Below, one piece after another: positions 16,668 through 25,181 of a stretch of 64,000 nt of DNA. Below the pieces are notes generated by a model. That model was not told the origin of the DNA. It saw nothing but the letters and a program-made list of their open reading frames with translations, and did not search any database. The translations under genes were made by a program, and so were the position numbers. Origin of the DNA: Actinomyces sp. oral taxon 414. GTDB taxonomy: Bacteria; Actinomycetota; Actinomycetes; Actinomycetales; Actinomycetaceae. Within the stretch, counting starts at the first letter, position 1; every line of letters starts with the position of its first letter. The stretch spans positions 868,001 to 932,000 of the forward strand of contig NZ_CP012590.1 of NCBI RefSeq assembly GCF_001278845.1, given 5' to 3'.

Positions 16668-17923
16668 TGTCTCATGACTTCTGGCAGTGCCAGATGTTGT
16701 GATACGTCTCGGGCGATCCTGGGGTATGGCGCGTGAGATCAGTCTTTCCAAGCGGTTGAAGATCGTGGAGTTCGTCCCCTCGGGCCCCGGGAGTACACGG
16801 GCGTTCTGCCGGCGCATGGGCGTCTCGCTGCGCAGTTTCTACCGCATCCGCTCCCGGTGGTCGGGATCGGGGACGTCCTGGCTCCACCCGGCCTCACGCG
16901 CGCCCCGGCGCCCCCGCCGCCGCTACGGGCCCGACGTGGAGGCGGCCGTGGCGGCCGGGCACGCCGAACTGACCGGCCGGGGCCTGGATGCGGGCGGCAT
17001 CACCATCCGCTTCCACCTCCAGCAGCAGGGGATGGACCCCCTGCCCAGCGTCGCCACCATCAACCGGATCCTGGCCCGCAACGGCCCCTCCCGCGTCCAA
17101 CGGGCCAAGCGTCCCCGCTCGTCCCACAACCCGCTTCGCCCGATCCCGGACCTGCGAACTGTGGCAGCCCGACGCCTTCGAAGTGGCCCTGACCGGCGGG
17201 GACAGGGCCACCGTCTACCAGATCATCGACGACGCCTCCCGGTTGTGCATCGCCCTGACCGCCCGGACGCGGGCGGCCAACCCCGCCGACGCCATTGACG
17301 TCCTGGCCCGGGCCATCGCCGCTCACGGGCGGCCCGTAGCGGTCTTGACCGACAACGGGGCGGCCCCCGACACCCACCGCCGGGGCCTGCCCTCCAGCAC
17401 CGAGCTCTACCTGGCGTCTTTGGGAGTGGCGCCCATCTCCGGATCTCCCCGGACACCCCCAGACCCAGGGCAAGACCGAACGCTCCCACCACCCCGCCCG
17501 CAAATGGCTCGCGGCGCACCCCGCCACCACCCTCACCGACCTTCAGATCGTCCTGAACGAGCTTTCGCGACGTCTACAACAATCACCGCCCCCACCAGGC
17601 GTTCAGCCCCGTATGCACCCCGGCCGCGGCCTGGGCGAGGATGAGCCGGGCGCCCGAACCCACCGCCCCCATCGACCCCGACGATCTGCTCGCCGCCCCC
17701 GAGCACACCACTCGCACGGTCCGCTCGCGCGGCGTACTGTCCTACCAGGGTCACACCCTCTACCTCGGCATCCAGTGGGCCGGCGAACCCATCCGACTGA
17801 CCCACGCCCCCGGCCGACTCACCCTGACCCACGCGACCACCAAACGCCACCTCACCACCATCACCTGGCCGCCCCCCACCCCCTACACCAACCTCACCGA
17901 CCACTGCCAGAAGTCATGAGACA
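16668..17923. mobile_element. IS481-family insertion sequence, decayed, with perfect 22-bp terminal inverted repeats
   Basis: The element is 1256 bp long. Its ends are exact inverted copies of each other: 16668-16689 begins TGTCTCATGACTTCTGG and 17902-17923 is its complement. It carries one transposase gene that is broken by at least three frameshifts, so it cannot move by itself. Perfect ends with a decayed gene suggest either recent loss of function or selection on the ends. No clear target duplication was seen. Confidence 0.88.
16726..17919 (+). pseudogene. IS481-family DDE transposase, frameshifted
   Basis: Reading three frames in turn restores a normal transposase. The first frame, from ATG 16726, encodes a helix-turn-helix (LSKRLKIVEFV, then GVSLRSFYRIRSRW). 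A shift near 17155 leads to IIDDASRLCIALTA and AVLTDNGA, which hold the two catalytic aspartates. A shift near 17455 leads to GHPQTQGKTERSHHPARKWL with the catalytic glutamate. A further shift near 17562 leads to RDVYNNHRPHQAF and the C-terminal beta domain ending in NLTDHCQKS. All DDE residues survive, so inactivation is due to the frame breaks. Confidence 0.88.
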
Positions 17924-17928
17924 AACCT

Positions 17929-17948
17929 CTGCCAGAAGTCATGAGACA
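17929..17948 (+). repeat. Second copy of the IS481 right end
   Basis: The 20 bp CTGCCAGAAGTCATGAGACA repeats the outer part of the right terminal repeat, five bases after the complete one. This looks like a remnant of an earlier or nested insertion of the same element. Confidence 0.8.
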
Positions 17949-17952
17949 ACAC

Positions 17953-18010
17953 AAAACCGGCGGAAACGACACGCGAGACCGGCGGAAAGTGCACATCCTG
18001 TGGATAACTC
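17953..18010 (+). repeat. R22 tandem repeat ending in a DnaA box
   Basis: Two AACCGGCGGAAA units are followed by GTGCACATCC and TGTGGATAA (17999-18007), a perfect match to the DnaA box (TTATCCACA on the other strand). The same module, including the box, recurs at 37933-37995. Confidence 0.7.
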
Positions 18011-18212
18011 GGGCCTCCCCGACTGCCCCCGGATGCCCACCTACGCGCTCGCGGAACCGGGCCACCCGGCTCGGCCCGGGCCGGCGGGCCTCAGACACTA
18101 TGGGGGTTGGTGGGGTTCTGGGTCTTGCGGGCCAGGGCCCCGCGTATGCAGATTCGTGGATCATCACCGGTCGTGGAGGGCGGCCGGGATGCCGACATGC
18201 ATAGGAGGCCCT

Positions 18213-19319
18213 GTGTTCACCGAGCGTACAGGCGTGGGTCTGGATGTCCACGCCCGCAGTGTGGCAGCCGCTGCGATCGACACCGTCACCGGCGAGGTGA
18301 TCGAGCGGAGACTGGACGGCGACTACGGGTCCGTGATCGACCTCGCCCACCGCCTGGAGGCCGGGCACGGCCCGCTGCGCATCACCTACGAGGCCGGCCC
18401 CACCGGGTTCGGCCTGGCCCGCGAGCTGGCCGCGGCCGGTCTGACTGTGCAGGTCGCCGCACCGTCCAGGCTGCTGCGCCCGGCCGGGCAGCGGGTCAAG
18501 ACCGACCGCACCGACGCGATGCTCCTGGCGCGCCTGACCATCAACGACGACATCGTCGCGGTGCGAGTGCCCACCCTGTCCCAGGAGTCGGCCCGCGACC
18601 TGGTGCGCGCCCGCGACGACGCCCGGGCGGACCTGATGAGGGCCCGCCACCGTCTGAGCAAGATGATGCTGCGCCGCGGGTGGGTCTACCCCGGACGCAC
18701 CACCTGGGGCCCCGCCCACGACGCCTGGCTGCGCCGCATCCGCACCAATGACGTGCCGGCTCTGGGATCCGGGGCCGCGGCCGCCTTCGACGACGCCTAC
18801 GACGCCGTCGCCCACGCCCTGGCCCGCCGCGACCGCCTCGACGAGGCGATCACGGCCCTGGCCGCCGACTGCGAGTTCACCGACACCACCACCCGCCTGT
18901 CCTGCCTGCGCGGGATCTCGACCCTGACCGGCTTCGCCCTGGCCGTGGAGATCGGCGACTGGAACCGCTTCACCGGCGCCACCATCGCCTCCTACCTCGG
19001 CCTGGTGCCCTGCGAGCACTCCTCCGGACAGACCCGCAGCCAGGGGGGCATCACCAAGACCGGCAACACCCACGCCCGCCGCCTGCTGATCGAGTCCGCC
19101 TGGCAGCACAAGCCCGCCTGGCGGCCCGGCCCGACCCTGCGCGCGGCCTGGGCCAAGGCCCCCGCCGTCGTCGCCGAGCGGGCCGACAGGGGCAACCGAC
19201 GCCTGCACAGGCGCTGGACGGCCCTGGCCGCCCGCCACAAGCGCCACGCCGTGGCCAACACCGCCATCGCCCGCGAACTGGCCGGCTGGTGCTGGTCACT
19301 GGCGACCATGGACGCGTAA
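18213..19319 (+). CDS. IS110-family transposase (DEDD recombinase)
   Basis: The start is a GTG with AGGAGG 6-7 nt upstream, giving 368 residues; an ATG at 18189 is in frame but lacks a ribosome binding site. The N-terminal RuvC-like domain has GLDVHARSV with the first Asp, YEAGPTGFGLARELAAAG with the Glu, and KTDRTDAMLLARL with the last acidic pair. After a coiled linker, the C-terminal Transposase_20 domain has LRGISTLTGFALAVEIGDW and EHSSGQTRSQGGITKTGNTHARRLL, which includes the conserved serine region. The frame is uninterrupted, so the enzyme is probably active. IS110 enzymes are guided by an RNA made from the element's own non-coding end. Confidence 0.93.
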   Translation: MFTERTGVGLDVHARSVAAAAIDTVTGEVIERRLDGDYGSVIDLAHRLEAGHGPLRITYEAGPTGFGLARELAAAGLTVQVAAPSRLLRPAGQRVKTDRTDAMLLARLTINDDIVAVRVPTLSQESARDLVRARDDARADLMRARHRLSKMMLRRGWVYPGRTTWGPAHDAWLRRIRTNDVPALGSGAAAAFDDAYDAVAHALARRDRLDEAITALAADCEFTDTTTRLSCLRGISTLTGFALAVEIGDWNRFTGATIASYLGLVPCEHSSGQTRSQGGITKTGNTHARRLLIESAWQHKPAWRPGPTLRAAWAKAPAVVAERADRGNRRLHRRWTALAARHKRHAVANTAIARELAGWCWSLATMDA

Positions 19320-19600
19320 CCCCCATGAGCCGCGCACGCCACGCCCCGCAGCGGGACGCAGCGTGAGGAGGCCACCGGCGACACGACTGTGGGCGGCCCC
19401 GCACGAGGGCCACGCCCGACCTCAGACAAGCCCGCGCCTCCCACCGAAAACCAGCGTCATGCGGTAACCAACCCGCGCATATCAGACTGACCACGCGTCG
19501 CACACGACACGCAGCCCCGCCCCGCCCCATGGCGTACGCCGAAGCGGGGGGCGCCCGCCGGCCATCGGGCGCCCCCCACTTCACCCTGCCCACTTGACAA
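19320..19600 (+). ncRNA. Candidate bridge RNA region in the right end of the IS110-family element
   Basis: This 281-nt stretch has no gene and is the longer of the two non-coding ends. IS110-family elements encode a structured bridge RNA in the longer end (left in the IS110 group, right in the IS1111 group). A perfect 12-bp hairpin at 19546-19577 (8-nt loop) could be its last stem or a terminator. The RNA boundaries and its target-binding and donor-binding loops could not be assigned by eye. The shorter left end (18111-18212) remains an alternative. Confidence 0.3.
19546..19577. terminator. Perfect 12-bp hairpin near the IS110/pncB junction
   Basis: GGGGGGCGCCCG (19546-19557) and its exact complement (19566-19577) flank an 8-nt loop. 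It lies 37 nt beyond the pncB stop on the other strand, so it may terminate transcripts of either the IS or pncB. There is no T-run. Confidence 0.45.
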
Positions 19601-19613
19601 CAAACCCCACATA

Positions 19614-21008
19614 TCAGCCGTGCAGCGCCGTGCGCCCGTCCAGCTCCAGGTGGCGGGTCGGCACGGCCGGCTCGCCCTCGCTCAGGCGCCAGGCGTCGTA
19701 GGGCAGTTCGGTGCGGGAGGCCCGGTGCCGCTCGGCGGCCTGCCTGAGCGCCCCGGGCCCGCGGTGGGCCTCGACGATCTCGCCGTCGCGCACGAGCTCG
19801 ACCTGGAGGGGGCGCGCCCCCGCCCGCTCCAGGGCCTCCAGCGCCTCAGCGCGCTCGCGGGCGGAGACGACCAGCTCCTCGACGGCGGTCCCCGCGGCGT
19901 CCAGGACCCGTCCGGCCCACTTGCGCCCGCCGACGGTGGCCTTGCCCCCCTCGGAGAACTTGGCGACCTCCTGCATGACGCCGTCGGCGCCGGCCCGCTC
20001 GACGAGCTTGTAGACCAGCGCCGCCGTCGGGCGCCCCGAACCGGTGACGAGCTTGGTCCCCACGCCGTAGGAGTCCACCGGGGCGGCCCCCAGGCCGGCG
20101 ATGGCGTACTCGTCCAGGTCGTTGGTCACCGTGATCCTCGTGCTCGTGGCCCCCAGGGCGTCGAGCTGGGCACGGGCCTTGAAGGCCTCGGCCACCAGGT
20201 CGCCCGAGTCCAGGCGCACCGCCCCCAGCTCCCCGCCGCCGGCGCGGGCCGCGGCCACGGCCCGCTCGATGCCCCGGGTGATGTCGTAGGTGTCGACCAG
20301 GATCGTCGTGCCCGGCCCCAGCGAGGCGACCTGCGCTGCGAAGGCCTCCTCCTCGGTGTCGTGCAGGAGCGTGAAGGAGTGGGCGGAGGTGCCCACCGTG
20401 GGGATGCCGTAGCGCATGCCCGCCTCCAGGTCGCTCGTGCCGGCGAAGCCGCCCACGACGGCGGCGCGGGCGGCGGACACGGCGGCGTGCTCGTGGGCGC
20501 GGCGCGCCCCGAACTCCACGCAGGGCCGCCCGTGCGCGGCGATGGTCATGCGGGAGGCCGCCGCGGCGACGGCGCAGTCGTAGTTGTAGATGGACAGCGC
20601 CAGGGTCTCCAGGATGCAGGCCTCGGCGAAGGTCCCCTCGACCGTGAGCAGGGGGGAGCCGGAGAAGTAGCACTCGCCCTCGGCGTAGCCGCGGATCGTG
20701 CCCGAGAAGCGGTAGTCGCGCAGGTAGTCCAGGGTGGCGTCGTCGACCACCTGTGCGGCGCGCAGGAAGTCGATCTGGGCGGGCGTGAAGGTGAAGGCCT
20801 CGACGGCGTCCAGAAGGCGCCCCGTCCCGGCCACGACGCCGTAGCGGCGCGAGGCGGGCAGTTTGCGCCCGAACAGTTCGAAGACGCAGCGGCGCTGCGC
20901 GGTGCCCGCGCGCAGGGCGCCCTGCAGCATGGTCAGCTCGTACTTGTCGGTGAGCAGGGCCGTCGACGGGGAGCCCTGGTCGGGGACCGGGATCTGTGTA
21001 GGTGTCAT
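19614..21008 (-). CDS. pncB: Nicotinate phosphoribosyltransferase
   Basis: The 464-residue protein starts MTPTQIPV and shows LLTDKYELTMLQGALRAG near the N-terminus. The core has EFGARRAHEH, GTSAHSFTLLHDTEEEAF, LVDTYDITRGIERAV and VRLDSGDL, all hallmarks of the NAPRTase family. It converts nicotinate and PRPP to nicotinate mononucleotide for NAD salvage. It is divergent from clpS over 69 bp, the same order as Rv1330c/Rv1331 in Mycobacterium tuberculosis. The IS110-family element has inserted just past its stop codon, so the native terminator was probably displaced. Confidence 0.95.
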   Translation of the reverse strand: MTPTQIPVPDQGSPSTALLTDKYELTMLQGALRAGTAQRRCVFELFGRKLPASRRYGVVAGTGRLLDAVEAFTFTPAQIDFLRAAQVVDDATLDYLRDYRFSGTIRGYAEGECYFSGSPLLTVEGTFAEACILETLALSIYNYDCAVAAAASRMTIAAHGRPCVEFGARRAHEHAAVSAARAAVVGGFAGTSDLEAGMRYGIPTVGTSAHSFTLLHDTEEEAFAAQVASLGPGTTILVDTYDITRGIERAVAAARAGGGELGAVRLDSGDLVAEAFKARAQLDALGATSTRITVTNDLDEYAIAGLGAAPVDSYGVGTKLVTGSGRPTAALVYKLVERAGADGVMQEVAKFSEGGKATVGGRKWAGRVLDAAGTAVEELVVSARERAEALEALERAGARPLQVELVRDGEIVEAHRGPGALRQAAERHRASRTELPYDAWRLSEGEPAVPTRHLELDGRTALHG

Positions 21009-21015
21009 GACTGAT

Positions 21016-21021
21016 AACCTA
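21016..21021 (-). promoter_or_regulatory. -10 box TAGGTT, probable leaderless promoter of pncB
   Basis: On the reverse strand TAGGTT ends 7 nt before the ATG. The divergent clpS promoter lies only 45 bp away. Confidence 0.5.
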
Positions 21022-21065
21022 GCGCCGTCGGGGCGCGCTCGCACCGGCCATCCGCCGATACCCCT

Positions 21066-21071
21066 TACCCT
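21066..21071 (+). promoter_or_regulatory. -10 box TACCCT, probable leaderless promoter of clpS
   Basis: TACCCT ends 6 nt before the ATG at 21078 and there is no ribosome binding site. Confidence 0.45.
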
Positions 21072-21077
21072 TGACCC

Positions 21078-21419
21078 ATGTCAGCCAGCGCCCCCGTGTC
21101 CTCGCCCGAGACCCGGACCGAGGACCGCGCGATCCCGCTGCGCCGCTGGTGCACGGTGGTCCACGACGACCCGGTCAACACCATGGACTACGTCGTGTGG
21201 GTCTTCCGCAGCTACTTCGGCTTCCCCCGCCTCCTGGCCGAGCGGCGCATGATGCAGGTGCACACCACGGGTCGCGCCGTCGTGTCCCGGGGGGCGCGCG
21301 AGCGCATGGAGGTCGACGTCACCGCCATGCACTCCTACGGGCTGCGGGCCACGATCGAGCCGGAGGCCGGCGCCGACGACGGCGACGCCCCCGGCCCGGG
21401 CGCGGGGGGTGCGGCGTAA
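21078..21419 (+). CDS. clpS: ClpS adaptor of the Clp protease
   Basis: The 113-residue protein has the ClpS core: VVHDDPVNTMDYVVWVF, then MMQVHTTGRAVVSRGARERMEVDVTAMHSYGLRATIE. DD and N of the first motif bind the N-terminal residue of N-degron substrates, which ClpS delivers to ClpA or ClpC. A Gly/Asp-rich tail of about 18 residues follows. Its TAA overlaps the DUF2017 start (TAATG), as in mycobacteria where these two genes are paired. Confidence 0.95.
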   Translation: MSASAPVSSPETRTEDRAIPLRRWCTVVHDDPVNTMDYVVWVFRSYFGFPRLLAERRMMQVHTTGRAVVSRGARERMEVDVTAMHSYGLRATIEPEAGADDGDAPGPGAGGAA

Positions 21420-22195
21420 TGCGCGGTTTCAAGGCGGTAGACGGCGGCTGGGAGAGCCCGCTGGAGGACTGGGAGCTGGAGTTCCTCGCCGACCTGCTCG
21501 CCCAGGTCCTGGTGATCCTGGACAGCGCCGCCCCGCCCGGCCCCCGCCCCGGACGGCCGGCGGGCGCCGCCCCGCCCGGTCCCGGCGGGCCGCGCGCCGC
21601 CGAGTCCGCCCGCGACGCCGAGATCCTCGCGGCCCTGGACTTCGATATTGAGGAGCCCGGCGACGCGGGGGAGCCCGGGCCCGGCGGGGCCGGCACCGGC
21701 CCCGACGTCGGCCGCCGCGACTGGACCGGGAGCGCCGACTGGGCCGGCAGCGCCGCCCCGCCTGCGGCGTCGGCCGCCCTCGCGCCCCTGATCGAGGCGC
21801 TCCTGCCCGACGCCTCCGAGGACCCCGACGTCGCCGTCGAGGTGGCCGCCATGACCCGCGGCCGCCTGCGCGCCCTCAAGAGCGAGCGTGCCCGACGGGT
21901 CATGGCCGAGCTGATCGAACCCACGGGCGCGCGCGGCGCGGTGCGCGTGAGCGCCGGGACCGAGCAGGACTGGCTCGGCGCCCTCAACGACCTGCGCCTG
22001 GTCCTGGCCCAGCGCCTGGGCATCGACTCCGCCGAGGCCGCCGAGGACGTCCACGCCATCGCCCGGGAGGAGCCGCCCCCGCACGAGAGTGACGAATTCC
22101 GCTGGCGGCGGGGCGTCGCCCTGTCCTACGACATGCTCACCTGGTGGCAGGAATCACTGCTCCGTGTACTGCTGCGCGGTCAGGGCCCCGCCTAG
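21419..22195 (+). CDS. DUF2017 family protein
   Basis: The 258-residue product starts [19 protein letters not shown], followed by the helix [14 protein letters not shown] long low-complexity Pro/Gly/Ala insert (about residues 40-115) is not present in most relatives. The conserved part [27 protein letters not shown] and [14 protein letters not shown] closes the family signature. Function is unknown. The constant position next to clpS suggests a link to regulated proteolysis (inference). The stop codon TAG is also part of the murI -10 box. Confidence 0.88.
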   Translation: MRGFKAVDGGWESPLEDWELEFLADLLAQVLVILDSAAPPGPRPGRPAGAAPPGPGGPRAAESARDAEILAALDFDIEEPGDAGEPGPGGAGTGPDVGRRDWTGSADWAGSAAPPAASAALAPLIEALLPDASEDPDVAVEVAAMTRGRLRALKSERARRVMAELIEPTGARGAVRVSAGTEQDWLGALNDLRLVLAQRLGIDSAEAAEDVHAIAREEPPPHESDEFRWRRGVALSYDMLTWWQESLLRVLLRGQGPA

Positions 22196-22198
22196 TCT
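22193..22198 (+). promoter_or_regulatory. -10 box TAGTCT, probable leaderless promoter of murI
   Basis: TAGTCT ends 7 nt before the GTG start of murI. Its first three bases are the stop codon of the DUF2017 gene. Confidence 0.5.
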
Positions 22199-22205
22199 CG
22201 ACGAC

Positions 22206-23144
22206 GTGAATGACGCGCCCATCGGGATGTTCGACTCCGGCGTCGGCGGCCTGACGGTGGCGCGAGCGGTCCTCAACCAGCTCCCCGACGAGCAGATCCT
22301 CTACATCGGCGACACCGCGCACAGCCCCTACGGACCCCGCCCCATCGAGGAGGTGCGCCGGCTCGCCCTGGGCGTCATGGACGAGCTCGTCGACTCCGGG
22401 GTCAAAATGCTCGTCATCGCGTGCAACACCGCCTCCGCCGCCGTCCTGCACGACGCCCGCAGCCGCTACACGCAGGGCAAGGGGGTGCCCGTCGTCGAGG
22501 TCATCCACCCCGCCGCCCGGGCCGCCGCCCGCGTCACCCACAACGGGAGGATCGGGCTGATCGCCACCCAGGGGACCGTCGACTCGCGCGCCTACGCCGA
22601 CGCGCTCGAGGCCGTGCCGGGCGTCGAGCTGCTGTCCGTGGCCTGCCCCCGCTTCGTCGAGCTCGCCGAGCGGGGCGTGACCACCGGCCCCGAGGTCATG
22701 GCCACCGCCGAGGAGTACCTCGTGCCCATGCGCCAGGCCGGCGTCGACACCCTCATCCTCGGCTGCACCCACTACCCGCTGCTCATCGGGCCGATCTCCT
22801 ACGTCATGGGGCAGGACGTGACCCTCGTGACCTCCAGCGAGGAGACCGCCAAGGACGTCTACCGCGAACTCGCCGGAAGCGGCCTCCTGCGCAGGGCGGG
22901 CGCACCGGCGCCGGTGCACGAGTTCCGCTCCACCGGGGACCCCGCGTCCTTCGCCGTCCTGGCGCACCGCTTCCTCGGCCCCGAGGTCGGGCGCGTCAGG
23001 CGCACGGGCCTCGTGCCCGGCAGCTCCCATATGGTCTTCTCCTCGGACGTGCCCGCCCCCGCCCCCATTGTCGTGTCCGACGACGACGCCGCTGGCGCCC
23101 CCGGCGGCTCCGCCGCTCCCGCCGCCCCCGACCGCCCGTCCTGA
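22206..23144 (+). CDS. murI: Glutamate racemase
   Basis: From the GTG start the protein has 312 residues. D10-S11 in [13 protein letters not shown] and the two catalytic cysteines C73 (ACNTAS) and C187 (GCTHYP) are present. It makes D-glutamate for peptidoglycan. A C-terminal extension of about 40 Ser/Pro/Ala-rich residues exceeds the usual 260-270. The GTG is preferred to an upstream in-frame ATG because it matches family N-termini and lies 7 nt after the -10 box. Confidence 0.95.
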   Translation: MNDAPIGMFDSGVGGLTVARAVLNQLPDEQILYIGDTAHSPYGPRPIEEVRRLALGVMDELVDSGVKMLVIACNTASAAVLHDARSRYTQGKGVPVVEVIHPAARAAARVTHNGRIGLIATQGTVDSRAYADALEAVPGVELLSVACPRFVELAERGVTTGPEVMATAEEYLVPMRQAGVDTLILGCTHYPLLIGPISYVMGQDVTLVTSSEETAKDVYRELAGSGLLRRAGAPAPVHEFRSTGDPASFAVLAHRFLGPEVGRVRRTGLVPGSSHMVFSSDVPAPAPIVVSDDDAAGAPGGSAAPAAPDRPS

Positions 23145-23180
23145 CCCGCCGATGCCGACCCCGCCCCCAAGGATCCCCGT

Positions 23181-23996
23181 ATGAAGCTCACCATCATCGG
23201 CTGCACCGGCTCCATGTCCGGCCCCGACGCCCCCGCCTCCTGCTACCTCGTCCAGGCCAGGGGCGCCGGCCCGGACGGCGGGGAGCGGCTCTTCTCCCTC
23301 GTCCTGGACATGGGGCCCGGCTCAATGGGCCAGCTGCTCAACCACGTCGACCCGGCCGAGCTGGACGCGATCGCCATCTCCCACTGCCACGCCGACCACA
23401 TGGTCGACCTGGTCGGCATGCACGTCTACCGCCGCTGGAACCCCGCCGGGGCGCTGAGGCCCGTGCTCACCCTGGGGCCGGCCGAGCTGCCCGCGCGCCT
23501 CAACGGGGTCAACGGCTCGCCCAGCACGGAGGCCTACGCCACCGAATTCCTCTTCCGCACCGCCGTGCCCGGCCAGAGCGTGCGCGTCGGCCCCCTGACG
23601 ATCACCCCCTTCACCGCCCTGCACCCGGTCGAGGCCTACGGCTACCGCGTCGAGGGCCCCGCCGAGGACGGCTCGGGCATGGCGACCATGGCCTTCACCG
23701 GCGACACGGACCTGTGCGAGACCATGGCGGAGATGGCCGACGGCGTCGACCTGCTGCTCGCCGAGGCCGCCTTCGTCGAGGGGCGGGACCCGCTGCGCGG
23801 AATGCACCTGACGGGGCGGCGCGCCGGCGAGCTGGCGGCCGGGACCGGCGGACGGATCCCCCGCGCGGCGGTGGGTCACCTCGTGCTCACCCACATCCAG
23901 CCGTGGACCGATCCGGGCATCCCGCTGCGCAACGCCGCGCAGGTGTACGCCGGGCCCCTGGAGGCGGCCACGGCCGGTGCGAGCTGGGAGCTCTGA
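23181..23996 (+). CDS. Metallo-beta-lactamase-fold hydrolase, Rv1339-like (possible cyclic nucleotide phosphodiesterase)
   Basis: The 271-residue protein carries the metal motif S-H68-C-H70-A-D72-H73, FTGDTDLCE with the bridging aspartate, and the downstream HLTGRRAGELA and VLTHIQPWTDP. It follows murI just as Rv1339 follows Rv1338 in M. tuberculosis, and the motifs agree with that family, which has been described as an atypical cAMP phosphodiesterase. It is likely cytoplasmic and binds two metal ions. The substrate in this organism is an inference. The rph gene that follows in mycobacteria is replaced here by a membrane protein. Confidence 0.85.
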   Translation: MKLTIIGCTGSMSGPDAPASCYLVQARGAGPDGGERLFSLVLDMGPGSMGQLLNHVDPAELDAIAISHCHADHMVDLVGMHVYRRWNPAGALRPVLTLGPAELPARLNGVNGSPSTEAYATEFLFRTAVPGQSVRVGPLTITPFTALHPVEAYGYRVEGPAEDGSGMATMAFTGDTDLCETMAEMADGVDLLLAEAAFVEGRDPLRGMHLTGRRAGELAAGTGGRIPRAAVGHLVLTHIQPWTDPGIPLRNAAQVYAGPLEAATAGASWEL

Positions 23997-24005
23997 GCCC
24001 GCGCC

Positions 24006-24605
24006 ATGGTCGACGGCGGACCGAGGCGCCTCGGCTTCACCCCGCGCGTCCCGGATGGCCCCGACCGGCCCTGGACGCGCGGGCGGCGCACCCGCTGGTG
24101 GCTGGTGGTGCCCGCCGACCTGGCCGTGGTCGGCGCGACCTGCCTGTTCGCCTCGGCCGCGGTGCACGACGCGTCGCGGACCCTGGGCCTGGCAGCGGGC
24201 GGCGCCGCGGCGATCGCCGCGGGATGGCTCGTCGCCCGGGCCGTGCGCCGCCGCGACGACCACCTGGAGGTGGTCTGGCCCGACGGCGCGCTCGTCCTGG
24301 CGGTGTGCTGGGCCGTGTGGACGGCCTCGCAGTGGGTGATCGCGCCCTGGGCGGCCCGCGCGGACGCCCAGGGCACGGGCGGCGGCCCGTCGTCCGTCGC
24401 GCCGTCGTCCATCGCGCTCGTGCTCGCCTGCTTCCTCGCGGTCCTGGGAGGCGGGTGGCGCCGCCTCTACGGCTTCGCCAAGGCCCACGACTCCCTGGTC
24501 CCCAAGGGCGTCCAGCGCCGACTCGACGCCCAGGCGGATGCGGGCCTTTCAGCGGGCGTGCCTCCGCCGGACGGCGCCGGGGCGGACGCCGCCGGCGGGG
24601 ACTGA
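24006..24605 (+). CDS. Small integral membrane protein, unknown function
   Basis: The 199-residue product starts 9 nt after the hydrolase stop. It has a charged N-terminus and four predicted membrane helices (about residues 32-50, 57-75, 92-115 and 135-155). A cytoplasmic tail with YGFAKAHDSLVPKGVQ and a disordered Ala/Gly/Asp end follows. No domain was recognised. It is probably co-transcribed with the hydrolase. Confidence 0.65.
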   Translation: MVDGGPRRLGFTPRVPDGPDRPWTRGRRTRWWLVVPADLAVVGATCLFASAAVHDASRTLGLAAGGAAAIAAGWLVARAVRRRDDHLEVVWPDGALVLAVCWAVWTASQWVIAPWAARADAQGTGGGPSSVAPSSIALVLACFLAVLGGGWRRLYGFAKAHDSLVPKGVQRRLDAQADAGLSAGVPPPDGAGADAAGGD

Positions 24606-24652
24606 CGCCGGCGTCGGGGAGGACGGCACCGGCGGGGACTGACGCCGGCGTC
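24592..24652. repeat. 24-bp direct repeat between convergent genes
   Basis: Two copies of a 24-bp unit (24592-24615 and 24629-24652) each contain the palindrome GACGCCGGCGTC. They span the tails of two convergent membrane-protein genes and may act as a bidirectional terminator. Confidence 0.55.
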
Positions 24653-25106
24653 AGGTGCGGCGGGCTGCCCGGCGCAGGAGGGCCAGGACGGCGACGGCGG
24701 AGGCCAGGGCGTAGACGACGGCGGCGACCGGCTCCGCCCGCCCCGCGAGCGCGCCGCGCACGAGGATCGGAATCGAGCACCACAGGCACAGGGGCAGGAC
24801 CCAGCGCCACACGCGCCGCGCGCTCGCGGGCGGCGCCAGGGGATCGCGCCGCGCGCCCGGGGGCGCGAGGTCGCGGCGTCGGACGAGCGCCCATGCGCAC
24901 GCCGCGACGAGCAGGCCCGCACTCGCCCACGCGGCGGCGGACGAGCGGAACATGAGGCAGCCCAGCGACGCCCCGAACAGGACCGAGAAAACCCCGAGCG
25001 TCCAGGGACGGGGGCGCCATCGCCCGTCCCGCTCAACCGCCCCGGCCCCGTCCGGCGGGAGTCGGGCGGAGTCGGGGGATGCGTCGTGGATGCGGTCGTC
25101 GGTCAT
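24651..25106 (-). CDS. Small membrane protein, unknown function
   Basis: The reverse strand encodes 151 residues from an ATG at 25106. Acidic and Arg-rich termini flank four hydrophobic segments (TLGVFSVLFGASLGCLMF, AAAWASAGLLVAACAWAL, VWRWVLPLCLWCSI, VAAVVYALASAVAVLALL). The gene is convergent with the preceding membrane-protein gene and divergent from proS. No family was recognised. Base composition is like the neighbours. Confidence 0.6.
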   Translation of the reverse strand: MTDDRIHDASPDSARLPPDGAGAVERDGRWRPRPWTLGVFSVLFGASLGCLMFRSSAAAWASAGLLVAACAWALVRRRDLAPPGARRDPLAPPASARRVWRWVLPLCLWCSIPILVRGALAGRAEPVAAVVYALASAVAVLALLRRAARRT

Positions 25107-25169
25107 GGTCCTCACCCTGCTTTGCGCTGCGGCGAGTGTACGGCGTCCGCCGTCGTCGCTCTGAGCACG

Positions 25170-25175
25170 TAGGAT
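25170..25175 (+). promoter_or_regulatory. -10 box TAGGAT, probable leaderless promoter of proS
   Basis: TAGGAT ends 6 nt before the GTG start, with no ribosome binding site. Confidence 0.5.
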
Positions 25176-25181
25176 CGCCCC

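Larger units (their letters stand above)
18099..19613 (+). mobile_element. IS110-family element, apparently intact; ends tentative
   Basis: A complete IS110-family recombinase gene is flanked by about 110 nt of non-coding DNA on the left and about 290 nt on the right. TATGGGGGTTGG (18099-18110) on the left is mirrored by CAAACCCCACATA (19601-19613) on the right with small differences, which suggests subterminal inverted repeats. The right end touches the pncB stop codon without breaking it. Exact ends cannot be fixed without an empty site, since this family makes no typical target duplication. Confidence 0.65.

Noticed and set aside
17999..18007. DnaA box as sign of a replication origin
   Set aside because: Only single boxes occur at each repeat; there is no cluster, no AT-rich unwinding region and no dnaA/dnaN neighbourhood.
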